Source: Opitutales bacterium
GTDB taxonomy: Bacteria; Verrucomicrobiota; Verrucomicrobiia; Opitutales; UBA9783
DNA: 14,136 bases
Assembly (NCBI GenBank): GCA_017479315.1
Contig: JAFVCI010000001.1
Span: forward strand, 1 to 14,136
Reading direction: 5' to 3'
The first letter of the stretch is position 1. Each line of letters opens with the position of its first letter. A model generated the notes under the pieces. It did no database searches, was not told where the DNA came from, and saw nothing but the letters and a program-made list of their open reading frames with translations. The position numbers and the translations under genes were made by a program. Positions 6,846-12,311 of the stretch are shown piece after piece.

Positions 6846-6909
6846 ATCACACACACGCAATGTACTTTGTTTTTTACGTGAAGCACTGCGTATTCCGAGA
6901 AAAATACCG

Positions 6910-6957
6910 TTTATCCGGGCAAACAATTTTTGTTTAAAGCGAATTTTTCCGGATAAA
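6910..6957. repeat. Nested inverted repeat at the end of the permease gene, possible terminator
   Basis: TTTATCCGG (6910-6918) is a perfect 9 nt inverted repeat of CCGGATAAA (6949-6957). Inside its 30 nt loop lies a second perfect one: AAACAA (6921-6926) with TTGTTT (6930-6935) over a 3 nt loop. The outer arm ends 2 nt before the stop codon of the minus-strand permease gene, and on the minus strand the structure is followed, after ACGG, by TATTTTTCTCGG. This is where a terminator for the permease gene should be, though the stem is long-looped and the T-run is short and offset. Confidence 0.4.
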
Positions 6958-6959
6958 GA

Positions 6960-8648
6960 TCAAACTTTAAAGATCGATCCGAAACTTTTTCCGAGCAACA
7001 CCGAAGCGCCGATGATGGTCACCGCAAGAAACGTCATTGCCCAGACGCCCAGAGCGCAGGACAGGAAGGTGCCGCTTCCGAGGAAGTTCATTAACTCGTA
7101 AATCGCCTTTGTAACGGGATAAAAAGCTCTTTTTTGCGCCAAAACCAGCGAGTCGGAAACTTCCAGCATAGCTTGGGAGAAGACGAGAATGGCGCCGGCA
7201 ATCAAATTGGCGGCAATCAGCGGAACCGTGACGCGGCAGGCGGCTTTCATCGCCGTACAACCGAGGCTTTGCGCCGCTTCTTCGTAGGTGACGGAAATTT
7301 GTTGCAGGCCGGCGACGCTCGAACGCACCATCAGCGGAACTTTGCGAACGGCGTAGGCGATAATGAGCAGCAGGGTCGGATTTTTGGTCGGATTAAGGAG
7401 GGAAAAAACGCATCCGTCCTGCGTCATGGCGAGCAATCCGAACGCCACCACTAAGCTGGGAACCGCCAACGGCATCATGGCGCAGGTATCAAGCCACTGC
7501 CGACCCACCCACTTGGTGCGTACGACCGCAAACGCAACGCCGATTCCGAGCAGAATACTGATGACGGTCGCTCCCGAAGCGTAAATAAGGTTATTTTGAA
7601 TGGAAGGAATCGTGATGGAATCGCCGAGTGCCGCCAAGTAGTTGGCTTTGGTGAAAGCAACCGGCAAAATTGTTTGGTACCAGTCGGCGGCAAACGAGAA
7701 CAGGACGACCGCCAGATGCGGTGCCAACGCTAACCCGGTGACAAGTACGAAAATCAACATGCAGCCGAACGATTGAAAAGCGTTCAAACGGCGACATGTG
7801 CGACCGTGGGACGCTTTGGCGAGCATGGCGTAGCTGTTTTTTCCGAAATATCGCTTTCCGAGAAGGTAGAATGTTGCCGAGAGAACGAATAAAATACCGA
7901 CGAGCGCGTAGGGGAACGGGCTGCTACCGATTTCCCGCAGTCCGTGATAAATTTGTACCGACAAAACGCGATTAAAATTGAACATCAGCGGGACGCCGAG
8001 CTCCGTAAAAGACCAGATAAAGACAATGGTGCATCCCGCAAACACGCCCGGGCGGATGAGCGGAAACGTGACGGTGCGAAACTTTCGAAAGCCGCGACAG
8101 CCCAAATTCTCCGCCACTTCCGATAACGTCGGGTCTAAATTTGCCAATGCCGCAACAATGTTGAGATACAGGATGGGATATAAACTGAGGGCGTTGACGA
8201 TCATGATGCTGAGCAACGGTGCTACTCCGACCCAATCGACGGGTTGCGTCAGCCAACCGAGCCGCATGAGCAACGTGTTCAGTGTTCCGTAAGTACCCAA
8301 CAGTTGCAAAAATCCGTTCACGCCGACGAACGGCGGCAGAATAAGCGGCAACAGCACCGCGGCGGCAAACGCTTTCTTGCCGAAAAATTCGTATTTATTA
8401 TAGAGGCAGGCAAGCGGAACGGCGAGGCAAAGACTGAGGACGGTGGAACCGATACCGATCTTCAAAGCGTTAAGAATGCCCTCGATGTAGACGGGATTTT
8501 GAAAAACAACAGCGACGTAACGGAGCGTAAAGCGGTTCTGTTCGTCAAAAAAACCGCCTTGGATGACTTTCCAAATCGGCCAAATAAAAAAGCACCCGAA
8601 GAACAGAAACGAAGCCGTATAGACGAAGACCGCGAAGCGCTTGGACAT
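6960..8648 (-). CDS. Iron(III)-type ABC transporter permease, two fused membrane domains
   Basis: Integral membrane subunit of an importer, 562 residues with about twelve hydrophobic segments in two homologous halves. Each half carries an EAA loop, the coupling site for the ATPase: the first at about 177-200 (SEVAENLGCRGFRKF, then VTFPLIRPG) and the second at about 456-478 (YEEAAQSLGCTAMKAACR, then VTVPLI). Fused permeases of this length and pattern are typical of FbpB/AfuB/SfuB iron(III) systems; related ones carry thiamine or 2-aminoethylphosphonate, so the substrate is a guess. No periplasmic binding protein or ATPase gene is next to it: downstream is truA (opposite strand) and upstream the starch-binding-like gene. 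A GAGGG (minus strand, 8662-8658) lies 9 nt before the ATG at 8648, one of the better ribosome-binding sites in the window. Confidence 0.88.
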   Translation of the reverse strand: MSKRFAVFVYTASFLFFGCFFIWPIWKVIQGGFFDEQNRFTLRYVAVVFQNPVYIEGILNALKIGIGSTVLSLCLAVPLACLYNKYEFFGKKAFAAAVLLPLILPPFVGVNGFLQLLGTYGTLNTLLMRLGWLTQPVDWVGVAPLLSIMIVNALSLYPILYLNIVAALANLDPTLSEVAENLGCRGFRKFRTVTFPLIRPGVFAGCTIVFIWSFTELGVPLMFNFNRVLSVQIYHGLREIGSSPFPYALVGILFVLSATFYLLGKRYFGKNSYAMLAKASHGRTCRRLNAFQSFGCMLIFVLVTGLALAPHLAVVLFSFAADWYQTILPVAFTKANYLAALGDSITIPSIQNNLIYASGATVISILLGIGVAFAVVRTKWVGRQWLDTCAMMPLAVPSLVVAFGLLAMTQDGCVFSLLNPTKNPTLLLIIAYAVRKVPLMVRSSVAGLQQISVTYEEAAQSLGCTAMKAACRVTVPLIAANLIAGAILVFSQAMLEVSDSLVLAQKRAFYPVTKAIYELMNFLGSGTFLSCALGVWAMTFLAVTIIGASVLLGKSFGSIFKV

Positions 8649-8697
8649 GAACGTCTGCCCTCAGTAGACAGAAATTTTTATCGTTTGTCCATCTCTT

Positions 8698-8729
8698 TTT
8701 TCACGAGTGATATATTGCGATTGTGAAAA
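8698..8729. promoter_or_regulatory. Inverted repeat upstream of the permease gene, possible operator
   Basis: TTTTCAC (8698-8704) and GTGAAAA (8723-8729) form a perfect 7 nt inverted repeat with 18 nt between, and TCACGAGTGA (8701-8710) is itself a small palindrome within it. The site lies 50 to 80 nt before the permease ATG, where a promoter is expected; an AT-rich TATAT stretch sits in its middle. It does not look like a classical Fur box. A binding role is only an inference. Confidence 0.3.
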
Positions 8730-8748
8730 CCGCATCGGATACACGGTT
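8728..8748 (-). terminator. Weak possible terminator of the starch-binding-like gene
   Basis: On the minus strand AACCG (8748-8744) pairs with CGGTT (8732-8728), with an 11 nt loop, and TT follows directly. It begins 10 nt after the stop of the 8759-9142 gene. The stem is only 5 bp and the T-run is short, and its downstream arm overlaps the possible operator of the permease gene. Confidence 0.25.
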
Positions 8749-8758
8749 ATGAGCCGCA

Positions 8759-9142
8759 TCAGTCGTACAAAAAGATCGGTTCGAACGTCTGTTTGCCGCC
8801 GGGGGATAAAACGAAATTTTCGCCTTCCGACCATTTGGAGTCGTTAATGAGAACCTTAAATTCAATTGGTCGGTTCCCGGATGCGCGGAAGCACCACGCC
8901 TGCTCTTTTTCGTCGAACGTCAACGCCAATCCTTTATCCCAACTGAGGTTTTTTGCACCTTCGCCCCGAATAAACAGCGTATTGCCGAATCCGATGTCGC
9001 ACTTCATGACGGCAACCGTGGACTTTCGGGTACACGACTTACGTGTTTTTGGCTTCGGTTCGCAGGCGCACTTCCCTTGGCACCCGCAGGATTTTTTGGA
9101 TTTCTCCGACTTCTTTTCAACGGCTTTGAGTTTTATTTCCAT
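8759..9142 (-). CDS. Small starch-binding-domain-like (CBM20/CBM48-type) protein with Cys/Lys-rich head
   Basis: The product has 127 residues. The first 42 are basic and cysteine-rich (C19, C21, C25, C27, C37 in the segment KKSCGCQGKCAC and following), with no hydrophobic signal peptide, so it is probably cytoplasmic. Residues 45-127 resemble the immunoglobulin-like carbohydrate-binding fold of starch or glycogen-binding modules: CDIGFGNTLFIRGEGAKNLSWDKG, then EKEQAWCF, then PIEFKVLINDSKWSEGENF. The pattern 'vGfGNtLfIRGeG..LSWdkG....W.f......EFKvLiND..wseG.N' is one I associate with small proteins in Verrucomicrobia, Lentisphaerae and Chlamydiae; binding to a glucan is inferred from the fold only. 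It starts at the ATG at 9142 behind a good promoter, with AGGT 7 nt upstream, and is 110 nt from the permease gene. No glycogen enzymes are in view. Confidence 0.75.
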   Translation of the reverse strand: MEIKLKAVEKKSEKSKKSCGCQGKCACEPKPKTRKSCTRKSTVAVMKCDIGFGNTLFIRGEGAKNLSWDKGLALTFDEKEQAWCFRASGNRPIEFKVLINDSKWSEGENFVLSPGGKQTFEPIFLYD

Positions 9143-9162
9143 GGTAGGACCTGAACAATTTT

Positions 9163-9191
9163 ATTATAAGGGGAATGAGTGTGGGGGGCAA
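9163..9191 (-). promoter_or_regulatory. Sigma70-type promoter of the starch-binding-like gene
   Basis: On the minus strand TTGCCC (9191-9186) and a perfect TATAAT (9168-9163) are separated by exactly 17 nt. Transcription would start near 9156, giving a leader of roughly 14 nt before the ATG at 9142. This is the best consensus promoter I see in the window. Confidence 0.6.
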
Positions 9192-9334
9192 GAGTGGAAA
9201 AGGAGAGAGGGGATGTGGTTTTGAGGTTTCTGGAAAACAATAGAACTTCTGAAAATTTACTTTTCAAAATCTTTCTACTTGTTTATCTTCATTGAAATTC
9301 TAAGTTATGAAAAGGAGGTTGGTATTTGTAGTGA

Positions 9335-9850
9335 GTGTTATCGAGACATAACTGGTGTGTGGTTGAAGTTGACGGGTTTTGGTATATTCTGTTTCGATGC
9401 CTGGCTATTGATTGGTCTGAAATTGGGATGTTTTACGGGAGAGGCAAAATTTGTGTTGCAAGCTTAGCCGTAAATACGATCTTCTCTTTCGAACTTGGAA
9501 ATTCTTTTTATGCTTGCCACATAACACTGTGGCGTTGTTTGGATGAATGTACCTTTTTTTACAGTGATGGTGGTGTGGAGATTGCCCGGTTATTCCACGG
9601 AATCGCTGAGACTATTATAAACAACACCAGTGCTCTCAAATTTAGTATGAGTGCAAAGAATTGGAGTTTTTTGAAACAGGGATTTACGGGTTGAGATTTT
9701 TATGTGAACGATAACTTATCGCTGAGCATGCGATATCTGCTCAACAGCATGACCATATTGGTAAAAGATGCAGGAGTTGATGAGATGCGGATGAAAGTGA
9801 AACAAGATTTAATCCACGCCACCGATATCGGAATTGTGTATCAATTTTAA
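9335..9850 (+). pseudogene. Remnant of an outer-membrane beta-barrel protein gene
   Basis: In one plus-strand frame, 119 codons (9335-9691) lead to a TGA at 9692-9694, after which the same frame stays open for 51 codons to a TAA at 9848-9850. The piece after the TGA reads DFYVNDNLSLSMRYL, then MTILVKDAG and HATDIGIVYQF. This is the closing pair of strands of an OmpA/Omp25-like barrel: a 'Y-x-N-D-N-L-S-L' strand and a last strand ending in Phe, the normal C-terminal signal for barrel insertion. The codons just before the TGA (AKNWSFLKQGFTG) suit the preceding strand, so TGA looks like a point mutation. Further upstream the barrel pattern fades; another frame (9279-9466) has barrel-like text too (TGFGIFCFDAW), suggesting a frameshift near 9460. 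A perfect AAGGAGGT at 9312-9319 precedes GTG codons that lead nowhere useful. The C-terminal part is convincing; the left border is uncertain. Confidence 0.5.
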
Positions 9851-9856
9851 ATTCAT

Positions 9857-9866
9857 CCCGTACGGG
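9857..9866. repeat. Ten-base perfect palindrome between converging ends
   Basis: CCCGTACGGG lies between the end of the barrel remnant (9850) and the end of the OleA-like gene (9912). It has no T-run on either side, so it is not a clear terminator. It may be chance. Confidence 0.3.
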
Positions 9867-9911
9867 CGCGGATGTCATGTGGTGACTGTACTTGGTGCTA
9901 CTTTGTTTCCC

Positions 9912-10955
9912 CTATCCCTGCCACACCATTCCGAGCATAAGGGTACTCAACCCGCTGCCGATACCCAAAAGTAAAATCTTACCTCCCGATTGAAGTTGTT
10001 CCGCTTCCGCGGCTTTACAGAGTGAGATCGGCAGGGCGACGGAGCCGGTGTTTCCGAGCGTTTCGAAAGTCGAAAAGTTTTTTCGGATATCTAAATTTAG
10101 GGCTTCAAAGAGCTTCCGTTGGTGTTGCAGACCGACCTGGTGGGTTAAAATGCAATTCGGCGTTTGTTCATTCCAGGACATCTCTTTTTTGAAAGCTTCC
10201 CAGGCGGTTGTTGAAAGTTTGATGCCTGCTCCCAACAGAGTGCTTGCGTCGGTTCGCATTGATAAGGCTCCCTCATCGGTTGTTCCGCCTTCGCACAATT
10301 TGCAGGCAAAAGCGTCACTGCAGGCAATACCGCCGAGCAATAACGGTCTTGGTTTTTGAACATCTTCGCGTCGGCGCAACAGGAGCGCAATGGCACCCGA
10401 GCCGATGGTTAAATTCGCAAAGTACGGTTTAACGGTTTGACGTGTCAAGGTGCGATCGTTATTTAAAATTTTCACCGTATGATCCAGCAAAGGGCGACCG
10501 TTTTCGCCCGAGACAATCAAAATACTGCGCGCCGTTTCGGCTTCAATCATGGAGGCGCCGACAACGATCGCGTCTAATACCCCGAGGCAGGCATTTGACA
10601 GATCAAAGAAAGCGGTGCGTTCATGTAAATTTAAACCGTGATGTATGTACGCCGCCGTTGCCGGTTCCAGGCGGTTGCGGCAAACGGAAGCATTGATAAG
10701 AACATCAATATCTGCCTTTGAGAAACCGCTTTTTTGTAATAGTGCTTTCCCCGCCAAAATTGCGGCGTCGGAAGGTAAAAAATCGCTCGACCACTGACGG
10801 CGTTCGCGAATGCCCGTCATCATTTCCAGGCGTCCTTGCGGAAGTTTTAAACGTTTGTACAAAGGTGCCAGGGTGTTTTCGATGCGTTCCGACGACCAAA
10901 CGTCTTCCGGCAAGGCGTACGCGTAAGCGTCAAGAACAACGTTTTTAAAGTGCAT
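9912..10955 (-). CDS. OleA/FabH-like thiolase-fold acyl condensing enzyme
   Basis: A 347-residue member of the KAS III group. The catalytic Cys 123 is in FDLSNACLGVLDA, His 272 in ILTHQVGLQHQRKL and Asn 302 in TLGNTGSVALPISL. The segment INASVCRNRLEPATAAYIHH before the Cys carries Glu 97, 26 residues upstream of the Cys. That is the spacing of the special Glu (E117, with C143) in Xanthomonas OleA, which joins two fatty acyl-CoAs head to head for long-chain olefins. The distance from His to Asn is also 30 residues, as in OleA. FabH, which starts fatty acid synthesis, is the alternative but does not normally have this 'VCR..LEP.TA' block. The gene begins 9 nt after the 3' end of tRNA-Pro, with only GGA as a ribosome-binding hint, so it is likely read from the tRNA promoter. 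No oleB, oleC or oleD is visible. The OleA-like fold is well supported; the product is unknown. Confidence 0.82.
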   Translation of the reverse strand: MHFKNVVLDAYAYALPEDVWSSERIENTLAPLYKRLKLPQGRLEMMTGIRERRQWSSDFLPSDAAILAGKALLQKSGFSKADIDVLINASVCRNRLEPATAAYIHHGLNLHERTAFFDLSNACLGVLDAIVVGASMIEAETARSILIVSGENGRPLLDHTVKILNNDRTLTRQTVKPYFANLTIGSGAIALLLRRREDVQKPRPLLLGGIACSDAFACKLCEGGTTDEGALSMRTDASTLLGAGIKLSTTAWEAFKKEMSWNEQTPNCILTHQVGLQHQRKLFEALNLDIRKNFSTFETLGNTGSVALPISLCKAAEAEQLQSGGKILLLGIGSGLSTLMLGMVWQG

Positions 10956-10964
10956 TTTTCCGCA

Positions 10965-11041
10965 TGGTCGGGACGGTGAGATTCGAACTCACGACTTCAT
11001 GCTCCCAAAGCATGCGCTCTACCAGACTGAACTACATCCCG
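10965..11041 (-). tRNA. tRNA-Pro (anticodon UGG), CCA encoded
   Basis: On the minus strand: acceptor CGGGATG/CGTCCCG with A73 and an encoded CCA, TA, D-arm GTTC/GAGC with loop AGTCTGGTA, anticodon stem CATGC/GCATG with loop TTTGGGA (anticodon TGG), variable loop AAGTC, T-arm GTGAG/CTCAC with loop TTCGAAT. The C1-G72 pair and A73 are hallmarks of bacterial tRNA-Pro. Pairing is good throughout, with G-T allowed in the stems. Confidence 0.96.
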
Positions 11042-11050
11042 ACGACTGTT

Positions 11051-11081
11051 TTTATAGTGAAAAAACGGCGCCGAAAGTCAA
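11051..11081 (-). promoter_or_regulatory. Probable promoter of tRNA-Pro (and the OleA-like gene)
   Basis: On the minus strand TTGACT (11081-11076) and TATAAA (11056-11051) each match 5 of 6 consensus bases, with a 19 nt spacer that is longer than ideal. The tRNA starts 9 nt after the -10 box, so transcription would begin almost at its first base. An 8 nt inverted repeat (CCCGACGA 11038-11045, TCGTCGGG 11085-11092) encloses the promoter. Confidence 0.5.
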
Positions 11082-11172
11082 GTTTCGTCGGGAGGGACTT
11101 TAAGTTCATGACGTGCTTCAAATGCAGGAGACGCACATCCATCTTCAACATTTGGTGTTAAAAAATTTTACG

Positions 11173-11424
11173 CTATTGCCTAATGCCCGGGATTTCAAAC
11201 AGCCGCAACAGGGTGTGGTCGAAAAGTACCTGTGCCTTAAAATCGACTTCATGGTCGGCGGTTTTGAGCGTTTCGCCCGAGAGCGTTACCTCATTCGCCT
11301 GTCCGCAACGCAATACCAGTTGAAGGCACTCCTTCGGATACGGTTGCGCACGAAAAACGCCCCCGTCTATTGTAGGAGAGCATACCGCGCGAACAATGAT
11401 GTGACGTACGCATGGCGCAAGTAA
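11173..11424 (-). pseudogene. Unrecognised open frame, possible gene remnant in the tRNA-Pro to toxin-antitoxin gap
   Basis: The 430 nt between tRNA-Pro and the nucleotidyltransferase gene is not empty. A minus-strand frame is open from about 11478 to a TAG at 11175-11173. Its translation looks protein-like: HIIVRAVCSPTIDGGVFR, then PYPKECLQLVLRCGQANEV, TLSGETLKTADHEVDFKAQ and LFDHTLLRLFEIPGIRQ. Its codons resemble those of its neighbours. It has no ATG, GTG or TTG at its beginning; the nearest ATG (minus strand, 11412) is in another frame and one base shift away, as if an early indel had broken a small gene. I recognise no family. The opposite (plus-strand) frame 11113-11424 is also open but its translation is much less protein-like, and I read it as the shadow. 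Confidence 0.3.
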
Positions 11425-11471
11425 AAAAACACGCTTTTTATTCGATTTTGAAGTTTCTCTTATGTTTGCGG

Positions 11472-11822
11472 TTATTTTTTAACTTCATTTGAAGTGCCCT
11501 GTTTTTCTGCCCCGTAAAACACAATATACTTCTTCTGTATTTCCTCCTGAAAAGATTTCGGGAGCCAATCGAAAACGTGCAAATCGACGCGAAACGGCAG
11601 GGTGCTTTCGTCCAGGACGGCGCGGATCATCGGGATTGTGAGAGAATTTTCACCCAAATCTTTAATCGCAAGATCCAAATCGCTACCGCTGTGGGCTTTG
11701 CCGCCGACGCGACTGCCGTATGCCCAGATGACGGCGTTCGGACAACAGTGCGCGAAAATGTCGATCAGTTGTTCCGTATCATCCTGATCTAAAATTAAAC
11801 ATTCAGAGCGGGTTTTATTCAT
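11472..11822 (-). CDS. MNT-type nucleotidyltransferase, antitoxin of a HEPN/MNT pair (MntA-like)
   Basis: Minimal nucleotidyltransferase of 116 residues. AYGSRVGGKAHSGSDLDLAI contains the motif GS-x10-D-x-D (D48 and D50), and a third acidic residue is in FRVDLHVFD (D80), so the metal site of an active transferase seems complete. In HepT/MntA systems this antitoxin silences the HEPN ribonuclease by adding AMP to its tyrosine. In the HI0073/HI0074 family the pair is described as a nucleotidyltransferase and its 'substrate-binding' partner. I take the ATG at 11822-11820; a TTG two codons earlier is less likely. The start lies 8 nt inside the end of the HEPN gene, which implies translational coupling. 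The tail is lysine-rich (EVKK). Confidence 0.87.
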   Translation of the reverse strand: MNKTRSECLILDQDDTEQLIDIFAHCCPNAVIWAYGSRVGGKAHSGSDLDLAIKDLGENSLTIPMIRAVLDESTLPFRVDLHVFDWLPKSFQEEIQKKYIVFYGAEKQGTSNEVKK

Positions 11823-12234
11823 GTTCAATAATGGTTTGTAAGCATTTTACATCTTGAATAAAGACTTCAATAACCTTCAATACACCTTGTGCGAATATCT
11901 CACCGTATTCATGCGAAGTTGCGTTGCGTTTGTCGCGATAACATTCCCAGCGTTTGGTTTGTTCTTTCTCCAGTAATCCCCGATGATGTGCTTCGCGAAA
12001 TACTTCTTTAAAAGTCAGCGCATCTGCCGCTCTTTTACTCGCAAAAAACGGCTCCAGACGTTTTCGCAACAGTTTCCCGCAGGTTTCCAGGGTATATCCG
12101 AAAGTTTTAATCAACGAATTGCGGTAAAACTCAAAATTGTTCGGCTCGTCGGTTGCGGCTTTTTGATATGCTTCGTAAGCACGTTCAAGCGACATTAAAT
12201 TCTGTTGCAAAACACTTGTGTCAATTCTGCCCAC
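11815..12234 (-). CDS. HEPN-domain protein, HI0074/HepT-like toxin of a HEPN/MNT pair
   Basis: All-alpha HEPN protein of 139 residues, the first gene of a two-gene unit. The C-terminal part has CYRDKRNATSHEYGEIF at about 98-114, containing R103-x4-H108-x-Y110, the R-x4-6-H ribonuclease motif in its RX4HXY form; the Tyr is the residue AMPylated by MntA in the Shewanella pair. Upstream helices such as NSLIKTFGYTLETCGKLLRKRL match the HI0074 (NTase_sub_bind) group. The start appears to be the GTG at 12234-12232, with AGGG a few bases before it; an ATG at codon 14 is the alternative. I found no promoter in the 77 nt to sctV, so the pair may be read from upstream or from a promoter I cannot see. 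Toxicity is inferred from the family, not shown. Confidence 0.85.
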   Translation of the reverse strand: MGRIDTSVLQQNLMSLERAYEAYQKAATDEPNNFEFYRNSLIKTFGYTLETCGKLLRKRLEPFFASKRAADALTFKEVFREAHHRGLLEKEQTKRWECYRDKRNATSHEYGEIFAQGVLKVIEVFIQDVKCLQTIIEHE

Positions 12235-12311
12235 GGCACCCTATTCCTAACTCAAAAATGCCGTCGCCGCAAGATTTTTGGCGGTTTTCGCAGAAAAGGA
12301 CGATAAATTTC

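Noticed and set aside
9170..9215. G-rich purine tract as a possible G-quadruplex
   Set aside because: There are enough G-runs only with loops of about 20 nt, and the stretch is explained by the promoter region of the neighbouring gene.
9692..9694. TGA at 9692 as a recoded codon (selenocysteine, Trp or Gly)
   Set aside because: Other genes here end in TGA (for example at 2752 and 8759), no selenocysteine hairpin is evident, and the surrounding frame is degraded upstream, so a mutation is the simpler reading.
11113..11424. Plus-strand open frame of 103 codons starting with GTG
   Set aside because: Its translation is rich in Arg, Tyr and Gln with no recognisable motif, while the codon-for-codon opposite strand reads like a normal protein, so I treat it as the shadow.
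12241..12300. Terminator between sctV and the HEPN gene
   Set aside because: Only a 4 bp CCGC/GCGG stem is visible on either strand, with a T-run placed several bases away; not enough to call.
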